This document shows positions 26,684-34,472 of a DNA stretch of 64,000 nucleotides, piece after piece. The stretch is from Actinoplanes missouriensis 431 (GTDB lineage: Bacteria > Actinomycetota > Actinomycetes > Mycobacteriales > Micromonosporaceae). Both the position numbers and the translations under genes were made by a program. The DNA lies in contig NC_017093.1 of the NCBI RefSeq assembly GCF_000284295.1, forward strand, positions 1,798,001 through 1,862,000, read 5' to 3'. How positions within the stretch are numbered: the first letter of the stretch is position 1; every line of letters starts with the position of its first letter. The notes under the pieces were generated by a model. The model had not been told where the DNA came from and made no database searches. It saw only the letters and a program-made list of their open reading frames with translations.

Positions 26684-26712
26684 ATTGACCGAACGGACTA
26701 GTCCGCGTCAAT
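26684..26712. promoter_or_regulatory. Extended palindrome, likely an operator
   Basis: The core CGGACTAGTCCG at 26694-26705 is a perfect 12-bp palindrome. It is flanked by ATTGAC at 26684-26689 and GTCAAT at 26707-26712, which are also inverse complements. The whole sits about 250 bp before the RpiR start. CGAACGG follows each flank as a direct repeat. The binding protein is unknown. Confidence 0.55.
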
Positions 26713-26868
26713 CGAACGGGCAGGCCGAGAGAGCCGTTCGCCCGAGGACAAAACGGGCGTTAATGGTGCATGTGATGGCGGACACATCGTAAGGGTTATT
26801 TGCTGATTGATGGACGTCATCCGCCCTCCGCGAAACATCAGTTCATTACCGCAGCTCAGGTAACGGTT

Positions 26869-26894
26869 TGAAAACTTCACCCAACCGCTTGACA
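26869..26894 (+). promoter_or_regulatory. Probable -35 box with an adjacent TGAA-N3-TTCA site
   Basis: TGAAAACTTCA at 26869-26879 is a palindrome of the TGAA-N3-TTCA kind. TTGACA follows at 26889-26894. The best -10 candidate is TAAGAA at 26910-26915, at a short 15-bp spacing, so the promoter is only partly convincing. An RpiR-type regulator could bind the palindrome to control its own operon. Confidence 0.4.
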
Positions 26895-26958
26895 TGAAGG
26901 GTCGGTTAGTAAGAACTTTTACCGCGACAGTAAACAGTCCTTCCTGAAAGGGTGTCCG

Positions 26959-27933
26959 ATGGCTGAGCCGGAGATGGACGGCACCGCGTCAACCGCGGTC
27001 GCCGACTCGCTGGTTCGCGGCCAGACCACCCTCAACGGGAGTCATGGGCCGCGGGAAATGCCTGCTGAGGGCGTGCTTCTGCGCGTTCGCACGCTGCTGC
27101 CGGAGTTCACCGGCGCGCTGCAGCGGGTGGCCGAGCAGGTGCTCACCGACCCGGCCGCGGCCTCGCGGGCGACGATCGTGGAGCTCGCCGAGCGCAGCGG
27201 CACCTCGCCCGCGACGATCACCCGGTTCTGCCGGGCGGTCGGCTTCGACGGGTACGCGGATCTTCGTCTCGGCATCGCGGCGGAGACCGGCCGGGCGCGC
27301 TCGGCCGGCTGGACCGTGGACATCGGCCGCGAGATCCAGCCGAACGATCCGCTGGAGCGGGTCCTCGGTCAGATCATGGCGGCCGACACGCGGGCCATGC
27401 ACGACACCGCCTCGCTGCTGGATCTGGGTGAGGTGGAGCGGGCCGCGGTGGCAATCGCCGCCGCGCCGCGGGTGAACATCTTCGGCGCCAGCGGAAGCGC
27501 GCTGGTCGGCGAGGAGATGCAGTTCAGTCTGCACCGCATCGGCATCCCGGTGTGGGCCTGGACCGACGTGCACAACGGTCTGGCCAGCGCCGCGTTGTCC
27601 CGGCCCGGCGACGTCGCGCTCGGCATCTCGCACAGTGGCGAGACCGGCGAGACGATCGAGCTGCTCGCGGAAGCGAACAGCCGGGGCGCCACCACGATCG
27701 CGCTCACCAGCTTCCCGCGCTCACCGCTGGCCGAGCTCGCCGACATCGTCCTGCTCACCGCCACCCAGGCGACGACCTTCCGGCCGGACGCGCTCAGCGC
27801 GCGGCACCCGCAACTGGTCGTCCTCGATCTGCTCTATGTCGCCGTCGCGCAGCGGACACACGAGCGTTCGCACGCCGCGTTCCAGCGCACCGCCAAGGCG
27901 GTGCACGGGCACAAGGCAGCGCAAGAGAGCTGA
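26959..27933 (+). CDS. RpiR/MurR-family transcriptional regulator
   Basis: This 324-aa protein has an RpiR helix-turn-helix at about 40-115 (ELAERSGTSPATITRFCRAVGFDGYADLR). A SIS sugar-phosphate-binding domain follows at about 165-300, with FGASGSALVGEEMQ and ISHSGETGETIE. Family members sense phosphorylated sugars such as MurNAc-6-P or GlcNAc-6-P. It is the first gene before two carbohydrate ABC importers on the same strand, with 38 bp to the first, so it probably controls them. The ATG has AAAGGG 6 bp upstream. The N-terminal 35 residues are an unstructured extension. Confidence 0.9.
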   Translation: MAEPEMDGTASTAVADSLVRGQTTLNGSHGPREMPAEGVLLRVRTLLPEFTGALQRVAEQVLTDPAAASRATIVELAERSGTSPATITRFCRAVGFDGYADLRLGIAAETGRARSAGWTVDIGREIQPNDPLERVLGQIMAADTRAMHDTASLLDLGEVERAAVAIAAAPRVNIFGASGSALVGEEMQFSLHRIGIPVWAWTDVHNGLASAALSRPGDVALGISHSGETGETIELLAEANSRGATTIALTSFPRSPLAELADIVLLTATQATTFRPDALSARHPQLVVLDLLYVAVAQRTHERSHAAFQRTAKAVHGHKAAQES

Positions 27934-27971
27934 ACCTCTTTCTCAAAAATTGAATCCCCTCGGGAGGAAAA

Positions 27972-29285
27972 GTGAAGCGCAAGATTGCGGTTGCCGCGGC
28001 CCTCGCCGCGACGCTGCTCGGCGTCGCCGCCTGTGGAAGCAGCGGAAGCGACGACGAGGCCGCCACCTCGGCGACCGGCGCCGTGGACGGCAAGGGCAAG
28101 ACCCTCAAGGTCTGGCTCATGGTCGACGCCGAGACCGCGTGGAAGGGTGTGGTCGAGGACGCCAGCAAGCGGTTCACCGAGGCCACCGGCGCTCAGGTGA
28201 ACGTCGAGTACCAGCAGTGGGCCAACCACCTCACCAAGCTGGACGCGACGCTGGCCGGCACCGACGTCCCGGACGTGGTCGAGCTCGGCAACACCGAGTT
28301 CTCCAAGTACGTGTTCAACGGCGGCTTCGCCGAGCTCAACAAGGGTGACTTCGAGAACTCCGACACCTGGCTGACCGGCCTCTCCGGCGCGTGCGAGCTG
28401 GACGGCAAGACGTTCTGCGTTCCGTACTACGCCGGTGCGCGCGTGCTGATCTACCGCACCGACCTGTTCAAGAGCGCGGGCATCGCCGACGCGCCGAAGA
28501 CCTACGCGGACTTCCTCTCGGCCGCGGAGAAACTGCAGACCGCGAACGCGAAGGACAACAAGTTCAGCGCGTTCTACATGCCGGGCCAGTACTGGTACGC
28601 CGCGATGTCCTGGGTGAAGTCGAAGGGTGGCGAGATCGCCACCAAGGACGGCGACAAGTGGGTCGGCCAGCTCTCCTCGCCGGCTTCGCAGCAGGGCCTG
28701 CAGGAGTGGGTCGACGTCACCAAGAAGTACTCGAAGGCTGACGTCACCAAGAACGAGAACGAGCAGGCCGGCATCTTCGCGCAGGGCTCGGCCGGCATGT
28801 TCTACGGCAACGGCTGGGAGCAGGGCGTGGCCGAGGAGGTCCGCAAGGACCCGAACGACCCGAACTCGCCGCTGGTCCCGACCAAGGTCAAGGGCAAGCT
28901 GGCCGCCGCGCCGATGCCGGAGATCCCCTCCTTCCTCGGTGGCTCGAACCTCGGCGTGACCCAGAAGAGCGCCAACAAGGAGCTCGCCGCCCAGTGGATC
29001 AAGGCCTTCACCGACAGCAAGTCGATGGAGGGCCTGATCAAGGCCAACGCGCTGCCGAACTCGACCGCGCTGCTGGACAAGGCCGCCGAGAACCCGGCGA
29101 TCAAGAACCCGGCGCTGGCCGCGAAGTCCAGCTGGTTCCCGCCGAACGCCGAGAAGTGGGCCGACGTCGAGAAGGCCAGCATCCTGCAGACCATGCTGAC
29201 CGACATCCTGACCGGTAAGAAGACGGTCGCCGACGGCGCCAAGTGGGCCGACGAGCAGATCAACGCCACGCTCAACGAGGCCTGA
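27972..29285 (+). CDS. Carbohydrate ABC transporter substrate-binding lipoprotein (CUT1 family)
   Basis: This 437-aa protein has a lipoprotein signal peptide ending VAAC with C21. A periplasmic-binding-like fold of the extracellular solute-binding family 1 follows, where PDVVELGNTE is typical of the DasA/AglE-like group. It should catch an oligosaccharide or amino sugar outside the membrane and deliver it to the two permeases behind it. The operon regulator and the NgcE-like second system favour chitooligosaccharides or similar, but the ligand is not proven. GGGAGGAAAAG precedes the GTG. Confidence 0.9.
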   Translation: MKRKIAVAAALAATLLGVAACGSSGSDDEAATSATGAVDGKGKTLKVWLMVDAETAWKGVVEDASKRFTEATGAQVNVEYQQWANHLTKLDATLAGTDVPDVVELGNTEFSKYVFNGGFAELNKGDFENSDTWLTGLSGACELDGKTFCVPYYAGARVLIYRTDLFKSAGIADAPKTYADFLSAAEKLQTANAKDNKFSAFYMPGQYWYAAMSWVKSKGGEIATKDGDKWVGQLSSPASQQGLQEWVDVTKKYSKADVTKNENEQAGIFAQGSAGMFYGNGWEQGVAEEVRKDPNDPNSPLVPTKVKGKLAAAPMPEIPSFLGGSNLGVTQKSANKELAAQWIKAFTDSKSMEGLIKANALPNSTALLDKAAENPAIKNPALAAKSSWFPPNAEKWADVEKASILQTMLTDILTGKKTVADGAKWADEQINATLNEA

Positions 29286-29291
29286 TTCGCT

Positions 29292-29323
29292 GTGCCGCCC
29301 GCGGTCGAGGCCGCGGGCGGCAC
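29292..29323 (+). terminator. Intercistronic hairpin between binding-protein and permease genes
   Basis: GTGCCGCCCGCGG and CCGCGGGCGGCAC are perfect 13-bp arms around a 6-nt loop, 6 bp after the stop of the binding-protein gene and 18 bp before the permease start. There is no U-tract. Hairpins here commonly protect the upstream message or partly end transcription, so that the binding protein is made in excess over the permeases. Confidence 0.75.
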
Positions 29324-29341
29324 GCCCAGGAGGGATCACTG

Positions 29342-30319
29342 ATGTACGCCGTCGACACCCCGCCCCGGACGTCGGATCCGGCGCCGCAGCCGGCGCCGAA
29401 GAAGGTCAACCGGGTTCGCCGCCGCAGCCAGCGGGAGGCTCGGACAGCATGGCTGCTCTCCCTGCCCACCCTGCTGATCCTGGCCGGACTGCTGGCCTAC
29501 CCGCTCTACCGCATGATCCTTCTGTCCTTCCAGAACATGCGGCTGCGGGAACTGATCACCGGCCTGACCCCGCCGTGGGCCGGCTTCGACCAGTACACGA
29601 AGGCGCTGACCGACAGCGTCTTCTGGGGTGTCGTGGCGCGTACCGCGGTCTTCACCGTCGTCTCGGTCACCATCTCGGTGCTGCTCGGCCTCGGCGTCGC
29701 GCTGCTCATGCGCCGGGTGCACAGCAAGGTCCGGCTGTTCATGATGATCGCGATGATGTTCGTCTGGGCGCTGCCGGCCCTGGTCGCGGCGCAGGCGTTC
29801 CGCTGGATCACCGACTCGGACTTCGGCATCCTGAACTACCTGATCGACAAGATCCCCGGAGTGGACTTCGCGAACCACAGCTGGTTCGTGAACCCGTGGG
29901 AGGGCTGGGCGGTCATCACCACGCTGGTGGTCTGGGCCGGCATCCCGTTCCTGGCGATCTCGCTGAGCGCCGGGCTCACCCAAGTCCCGAAGGAGCTGCT
30001 CGAAGCGGCCACGGTGGACGGCGCCTCGGCCTGGCAGTCGCTGCGCAGCATCACGCTGCCGATCCTGAAGCCGCTGCTCACCATCGTCACGACGCTCTCG
30101 GTGATCTGGAACTTCGGGCTTTTCACCCAGAACTGGGCGCTGCGTGACGGGCACCCGGAGCCGGTCTATCAGACACTGGCGACGTACTCGTACACGCAGG
30201 CGTTCGGCCAGTCCCGGTACAGCTACGGCTCGGCGATCTCGGTGATCACCGTGCTGCTGATGCTCGGCGTGATGGCTTTCTACATCCGCCAGATGTTCAA
30301 GATCGGAGAGGTGGACTGA
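29342..30319 (+). CDS. Carbohydrate ABC transporter permease (MalF-like)
   Basis: This 325-aa protein has a cytosolic Arg/Pro-rich start, six or so membrane helices, and the EAA loop EAATVDGASAWQSLRSITLP that docks the ATPase. AGGAGGGATCACTG precedes the ATG. It is co-transcribed with the binding protein and the next permease, whose start overlaps its stop (TGATGG). No ATPase gene is in the operon; actinomycetes often use one shared MsiK-type ATPase encoded elsewhere. Confidence 0.9.
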   Translation: MYAVDTPPRTSDPAPQPAPKKVNRVRRRSQREARTAWLLSLPTLLILAGLLAYPLYRMILLSFQNMRLRELITGLTPPWAGFDQYTKALTDSVFWGVVARTAVFTVVSVTISVLLGLGVALLMRRVHSKVRLFMMIAMMFVWALPALVAAQAFRWITDSDFGILNYLIDKIPGVDFANHSWFVNPWEGWAVITTLVVWAGIPFLAISLSAGLTQVPKELLEAATVDGASAWQSLRSITLPILKPLLTIVTTLSVIWNFGLFTQNWALRDGHPEPVYQTLATYSYTQAFGQSRYSYGSAISVITVLLMLGVMAFYIRQMFKIGEVD

Positions 30320-31176
30320 TGGCTCGCCACGACGAAGGCGTCGTCACCGTCGGACGCAGCCGGACCGGCACGATCGCGGCGAACACCGTCGGCATCATCT
30401 TCGGCCTGTTGATGCTCTTCCCGGTGTACTGGGTGCTGAACACCGCGTTCAAGCCGGAGTCCGAGGTCAAGAGCTTCACGCCGACCTTCCTGCCGATCCA
30501 CCCGACCCTGGACAACTTCAAGTCGGCGCTGGGGGAGGAGCTCTTCCTGCCCGCCATGGTCAACGGCTTGATCATCACGGCCATGGCGGTCGCCGCGGCG
30601 CTCGTGGTCGGCTTCCTGGCGGCGCTCGCGATCGCCCGGTTCGCGTTCTACGGACGGAAGGCGATCATCCTGGTCGTCCTGGCCGTCCAGCTGGTGCCGT
30701 TCCTCGCGCTGCTCATCCCGCTGTTCCTGATGCTCCAGCGGGCGGAGCTCACCAACACGCTGCCCGGCGTCGCGCTGGTCTATCTGGTGCTGCTGCTGCC
30801 GTACACGGTGTGGACCCTGCGGGGTTTCATCTCCGGCATCCCCCGGGAGCTGGACGAGGCGGCGATGATCGACGGCTGCACCCGGGCCCAGGTGTTCTGG
30901 CGGATCATCCTGCCGCTCACCGGTCCCGGTTTGGTGGCAACCTCGGTCTACGGGTTCATTCAGGCGTGGAACGAGTTCATCATCATCAACACGCTGAACA
31001 GCCCGGAGAAGCAGAACCTGATGGCCTGGCTGCTCTACAACCAGACCGAACGCGGTACCGCCTGGGGTCCCCTCATGGCCGGTGCGATCATCACATCGAT
31101 CCCCGTGGTGATCTTCTTCCTGCTCATCCAGCGCAACATCGCCACCGGTCTGACCGCCGGCGCGGTCAAAGGTTGA
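30319..31176 (+). CDS. Carbohydrate ABC transporter permease (MalG-like)
   Basis: This 285-aa inner-membrane permease has six hydrophobic helices and the EAA loop DEAAMIDGCTRAQVFWRIIL. The C-terminal TAGAVKG tail is usual for the MalG side of CUT1 transporters. It forms the channel with the preceding permease. The ATG overlaps the preceding stop by one base. The next gene, the NgcE-like protein, begins 19 bp later, so both importers may lie on one transcript. Confidence 0.9.
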   Translation: MARHDEGVVTVGRSRTGTIAANTVGIIFGLLMLFPVYWVLNTAFKPESEVKSFTPTFLPIHPTLDNFKSALGEELFLPAMVNGLIITAMAVAAALVVGFLAALAIARFAFYGRKAIILVVLAVQLVPFLALLIPLFLMLQRAELTNTLPGVALVYLVLLLPYTVWTLRGFISGIPRELDEAAMIDGCTRAQVFWRIILPLTGPGLVATSVYGFIQAWNEFIIINTLNSPEKQNLMAWLLYNQTERGTAWGPLMAGAIITSIPVVIFFLLIQRNIATGLTAGAVKG

Positions 31177-31195
31177 TTCTGTGAAAGGGACAAAG

Positions 31196-32632
31196 ATGTC
31201 TGAGATAACGTCCTCCGATTTGGACCGTCGTACCCTGCTGCGCCGCGCCGCCGCGGTCGGCCTGGCCGCGACCCCCGCGGTCGGGATGCTGAGCGCGTGT
31301 GTCGGCGGCGGGACCGAGGAGGACGCTCCCGAGCAGGCCACCGGCGAGAAGTCGGCGGACAACCCGCTGGGTGTCGACCCGAAGGCCGGCATCGAGGTCC
31401 TGATCTTCGACGGCGGTCTCGGCACCAAGTACGCGACCGACGTGGACATCCCGCTGTACAACAAGAAGTGGCCGGACTCCAAGGTGACGTACTCCGCCAC
31501 CCAGGAGGTCGCCACTGTCGTCCAGCCGCGGATCAACGCCGGCGACGCGCCCGACATGATCAACAACTCGGGCTCGAAGCTGATGGACTTCGGCGCGGTC
31601 GTCAACGCCGGCCAGGCGCAGGACCTCACCGAGCTGTTCGCCGCGCCGTCCTGGGACGTCGCCGGCAAGACCGTCGCCGAGACCCTCGTGCCGGGCGCGA
31701 TCGAGCAGGGCACCTACAACGGCAAGCCGTACGCGGTGAACTACGCGTACACGGTCTACGGCCTCTGGCACAACAAGGCGCTGTTCGCCAAGAACGGCTG
31801 GACTCCGCCGGAGACCTGGGCCGACTTCACCGCGTTGCTCGACAGGATCAAGGCGGCGGGCATCACGCCGTACGGCTACGCCGGCGCGAACGCGGCGTAC
31901 TACCAGGTCCGGGCGATCCTGACCAGCGCCGGCAAGATCGGTGGCGAGCAGGTCCTCAAGGACATCGACAACCTGAAGCCGGGCGCCTGGACGAACGACG
32001 CCGTGGTCAAGGCCGCCGCCGCGTGGGCCGAGGTCGGCAAGAACTACATCGACAAGAGCTTCCTCGGCCTCAAGCACACCGAGGTGCAGCTCCGGCAGAA
32101 CCAGGACAAGCTGGCGTTCTACCCGTGCGGGTCCTGGTTGGAGAACGAGCAGGCCAAGGACACCCCGCCGGGCTTCGAGTACGCGCTCGCCGCGTACCCG
32201 AGCGTGACCACCTCCGACGCGCTCCCGGCGTCCGCCCTCAACGCCGCGGCCGGTGAGATCTACTTCGCTGCCGCCAAGAGCAAGAACCCGCGCGGCGGCA
32301 TGGAGTACCTGCGCGCGATGCTCGCCAAGGAGGCGGCGCTGGGCTTCACCAAGCTCACCAAGTCGCTCACCGTGGTGGCGGGCGCGGCCGACGGCGTGAC
32401 CATCTCGCCCGGTCTGACCAGCGCGAACGATGCCGTCGGCAAGGCCGGCAAGGACATCTTCATGGGTTACCTGTTCGACACCTGGTACAAGAAGCTCGAC
32501 GACGAGTCGCGCGTCGCCACGAACGACCTGATGTTCAAGGACTACGACGCGCAGAAGTTCGCCGAGCGGATGGAGAAGGCGGCCCAGGCCGTCGCGTCCG
32601 ACGCGTCGGTCACCAAGTTCACCCGCTCCTAG
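31196..32632 (+). CDS. ngcE: N-acetylglucosamine/chitobiose ABC transporter substrate-binding protein (NgcE-like)
   Basis: This 478-aa protein has a twin-arginine-type start (DRRTLLRR at 10-17) and a lipobox LSAC with C35, so it is a Tat- or Sec-exported lipoprotein. The mature part is a solute-binding family 1 fold. It resembles NgcE of Streptomyces, which binds GlcNAc and diacetylchitobiose. AAAGGGACAAAG precedes the ATG at 31196, so the GTG at 31181 was not used. It is followed by its own two permeases, giving the ngcEFG order. Confidence 0.75.
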   Translation: MSEITSSDLDRRTLLRRAAAVGLAATPAVGMLSACVGGGTEEDAPEQATGEKSADNPLGVDPKAGIEVLIFDGGLGTKYATDVDIPLYNKKWPDSKVTYSATQEVATVVQPRINAGDAPDMINNSGSKLMDFGAVVNAGQAQDLTELFAAPSWDVAGKTVAETLVPGAIEQGTYNGKPYAVNYAYTVYGLWHNKALFAKNGWTPPETWADFTALLDRIKAAGITPYGYAGANAAYYQVRAILTSAGKIGGEQVLKDIDNLKPGAWTNDAVVKAAAAWAEVGKNYIDKSFLGLKHTEVQLRQNQDKLAFYPCGSWLENEQAKDTPPGFEYALAAYPSVTTSDALPASALNAAAGEIYFAAAKSKNPRGGMEYLRAMLAKEAALGFTKLTKSLTVVAGAADGVTISPGLTSANDAVGKAGKDIFMGYLFDTWYKKLDDESRVATNDLMFKDYDAQKFAERMEKAAQAVASDASVTKFTRS

Positions 32633-32652
32633 TTCTTTCTCCGAGGAGAGCC

Positions 32653-33540
32653 ATGCGGCACGGCAAGTACCCCTTCATCATCGGCTTCCTTGCCGTGCCG
32701 GTGGCGCTCTACGGCACCTTCGTGGTCGCGGCATACATCCAGACGTTCCAGCTGGCGTTCACCAGCTGGTCCGGTCTGGGGCCGATCACGTACAACGGTT
32801 TCGACAACTTCGAGCGGCTGTGGAACGACGACCTGTTCTGGCGGTCCGTCGGGCACAACCTCTACCTGCTGATCCTGTTGCCGATCATCACGATTGCGAT
32901 CGCGCTGGTCTTCGCGTTCCTGCTGAACGAGGGCGGCGGGATGCACCGGGGCGTACGGGGCTCCAAGTTCTACCGGGTGATCTTCTTCTTCCCGCAGCTG
33001 ATGGCCCTCGCCATCGTCGCGGTGATCTTCGGCCGGGTGTTCTCCACGGACGAGAGCGGCATGCTCAACGGCCTGTTCCCGGACTCCTGGTCGCCGTGGC
33101 TCTTCCTGGCCGACGAGCGGTGGGCGCTGACCTGCATCCTCGCCGTGATGGTCTGGCAGGCGGTCGGCTTCTACGTGGTCCTCTTCTCGGCCGGCATGGG
33201 TTCGATCGAGCGGGAGGTCTACGAGGCCGCGGCGCTGGACGGCGCGAGCCGGATCAGTGTGTTCTTCAAGATCACGATTCCGCTGCTCTGGGGCACCCTG
33301 CAGGTCGCGTGGGTCTACCTCGGCATCGCGGCGTTCGACGCGTTCGCCCTGGTCAACATCATGTCGGTGGACCGCGGTGGCCCGGACGGCGCGACCTCGG
33401 TGCTGTCGATGATGATCTACCGGAACGCCTTCGAGTACTCGCAGGCCGGGTACGCGTCGGCGATCGGGGTGGCGCTCTTCTTCCTTACTCTGACCTTCGC
33501 CGCGTTGACCCTGCGGGTCACCCGGCGGGAAGCGCACTGA
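32653..33540 (+). CDS. ngcF: Carbohydrate ABC transporter permease (NgcF-like)
   Basis: This 295-aa MalF-type permease has hydrophobic helices from the first residues onward and the EAA loop YEAAALDGASRISVFFKITI. It begins MRHGKYPFIIGF, as in the NgcF group, without the long cytosolic start seen in the first importer. GAGGAGAG lies before the ATG. It lies 20 bp after ngcE and 8 bp before ngcG. Its partner ATPase is not in the window. Confidence 0.75.
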   Translation: MRHGKYPFIIGFLAVPVALYGTFVVAAYIQTFQLAFTSWSGLGPITYNGFDNFERLWNDDLFWRSVGHNLYLLILLPIITIAIALVFAFLLNEGGGMHRGVRGSKFYRVIFFFPQLMALAIVAVIFGRVFSTDESGMLNGLFPDSWSPWLFLADERWALTCILAVMVWQAVGFYVVLFSAGMGSIEREVYEAAALDGASRISVFFKITIPLLWGTLQVAWVYLGIAAFDAFALVNIMSVDRGGPDGATSVLSMMIYRNAFEYSQAGYASAIGVALFFLTLTFAALTLRVTRREAH

Positions 33541-33548
33541 GGTTCACG

Positions 33549-34439
33549 ATGACGACTACCGCTGCTCCCGCCGTGGCTCGCCCGATCGAGACCAAGAAGC
33601 GCGAGGTCAACGCGCTCAACGGTCTCGCGCACATCGCCCTTTTCGCGTGGGCGATCGCGACGGCCGGTCCGCTGATCTGGGTGCTCCTCGCCTCGTTCAA
33701 GAGCAACACCGAAATCTTCCTGGGTCAGCCGTTCGCGCTTCCGTCGTCGTTCTCGTTCGGCACCTACGTGAACGCCTGGAGCGAGGCGCACATCGGGCGT
33801 TACTTCCTGAACAGCGTCTTCGTGGTCGCGATCAGCACGGCCGGGACGATGCTCTTCGGCTCGATGGCGGCCTACGTGCTGGCCCGCTACCGATTCCGCG
33901 GCAACCGCTTCCTCTACTACCTGTTCGTCTCCGGCCTGGCGTTCCCCACGTTCATGGCGATCACCCCGCTCTTCTTCATCCTGAAGAACCTCGGGCTGAT
34001 CAACACGTTCACCGGTCTGATCCTGGTGTACATCGCGTACTCGCTGCCGTTCACCGTCTTCTTCCTGGCCGCGTTCTTCAAGGCGCTGCCGCACGAGATC
34101 GACGAGGCGGCGACCGTCGACGGCGCGTCACACACCCGCAAGTTCTTCCAGATCATGATGCCGATGGCGAAGTCCGGCCTGATCAGCATCACGATCTTCA
34201 ACATCGTCGGGCAGTGGAACCAGTACCTCCTGCCGGTCGCGATCATGCAGGGCGCGGGTGCCGACTCGAAGTGGGTGCTCACCCAGGGCATCGCGAACAT
34301 CAGCGTGCAGGCCGGTTACCACGCCGAGTGGTCCACGCTCTTCGCGGCGCTGACCCTGTCGATCCTGCCGATGATCGTGGTCTATGCGATCTTCCAGCGG
34401 CAGATCCAGGCCGGCCTCACCGCCGGCGCCGTGAAGTGA
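33549..34439 (+). CDS. ngcG: Carbohydrate ABC transporter permease (NgcG-like)
   Basis: This 296-aa MalG-type permease has six hydrophobic helices, the EAA loop DEAATVDGASHTRKFFQIMM and a C-terminal LTAGAVK. It follows ngcF by 8 bp and ends the transporter operon. The polymerase gene begins 33 bp later on the same strand with only a weak site, so read-through is possible. Confidence 0.75.
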   Translation: MTTTAAPAVARPIETKKREVNALNGLAHIALFAWAIATAGPLIWVLLASFKSNTEIFLGQPFALPSSFSFGTYVNAWSEAHIGRYFLNSVFVVAISTAGTMLFGSMAAYVLARYRFRGNRFLYYLFVSGLAFPTFMAITPLFFILKNLGLINTFTGLILVYIAYSLPFTVFFLAAFFKALPHEIDEAATVDGASHTRKFFQIMMPMAKSGLISITIFNIVGQWNQYLLPVAIMQGAGADSKWVLTQGIANISVQAGYHAEWSTLFAALTLSILPMIVVYAIFQRQIQAGLTAGAVK

Positions 34440-34472
34440 GAAGTTGTCGTACCGCGGGCGCAGAATGGCGGC

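Larger units (their letters stand above)
26195..26958. other. 764-bp intergenic region: GC-rich low complexity, then a regulatory stretch
   Basis: From 26215 to about 26440 the DNA is a run of CCCGCC/CCGCGCC-type low-complexity sequence just 3' of murD2. From about 26620 the composition changes to AT-richer DNA with run-like motifs (TTTTTT), a strong palindrome at 26684-26712, a small palindrome at 26869-26879 and a TTGACA box at 26889-26894. I see no convincing coding frame. The second half is probably the promoter and leader region of the RpiR-ABC operon. Confidence 0.7.
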
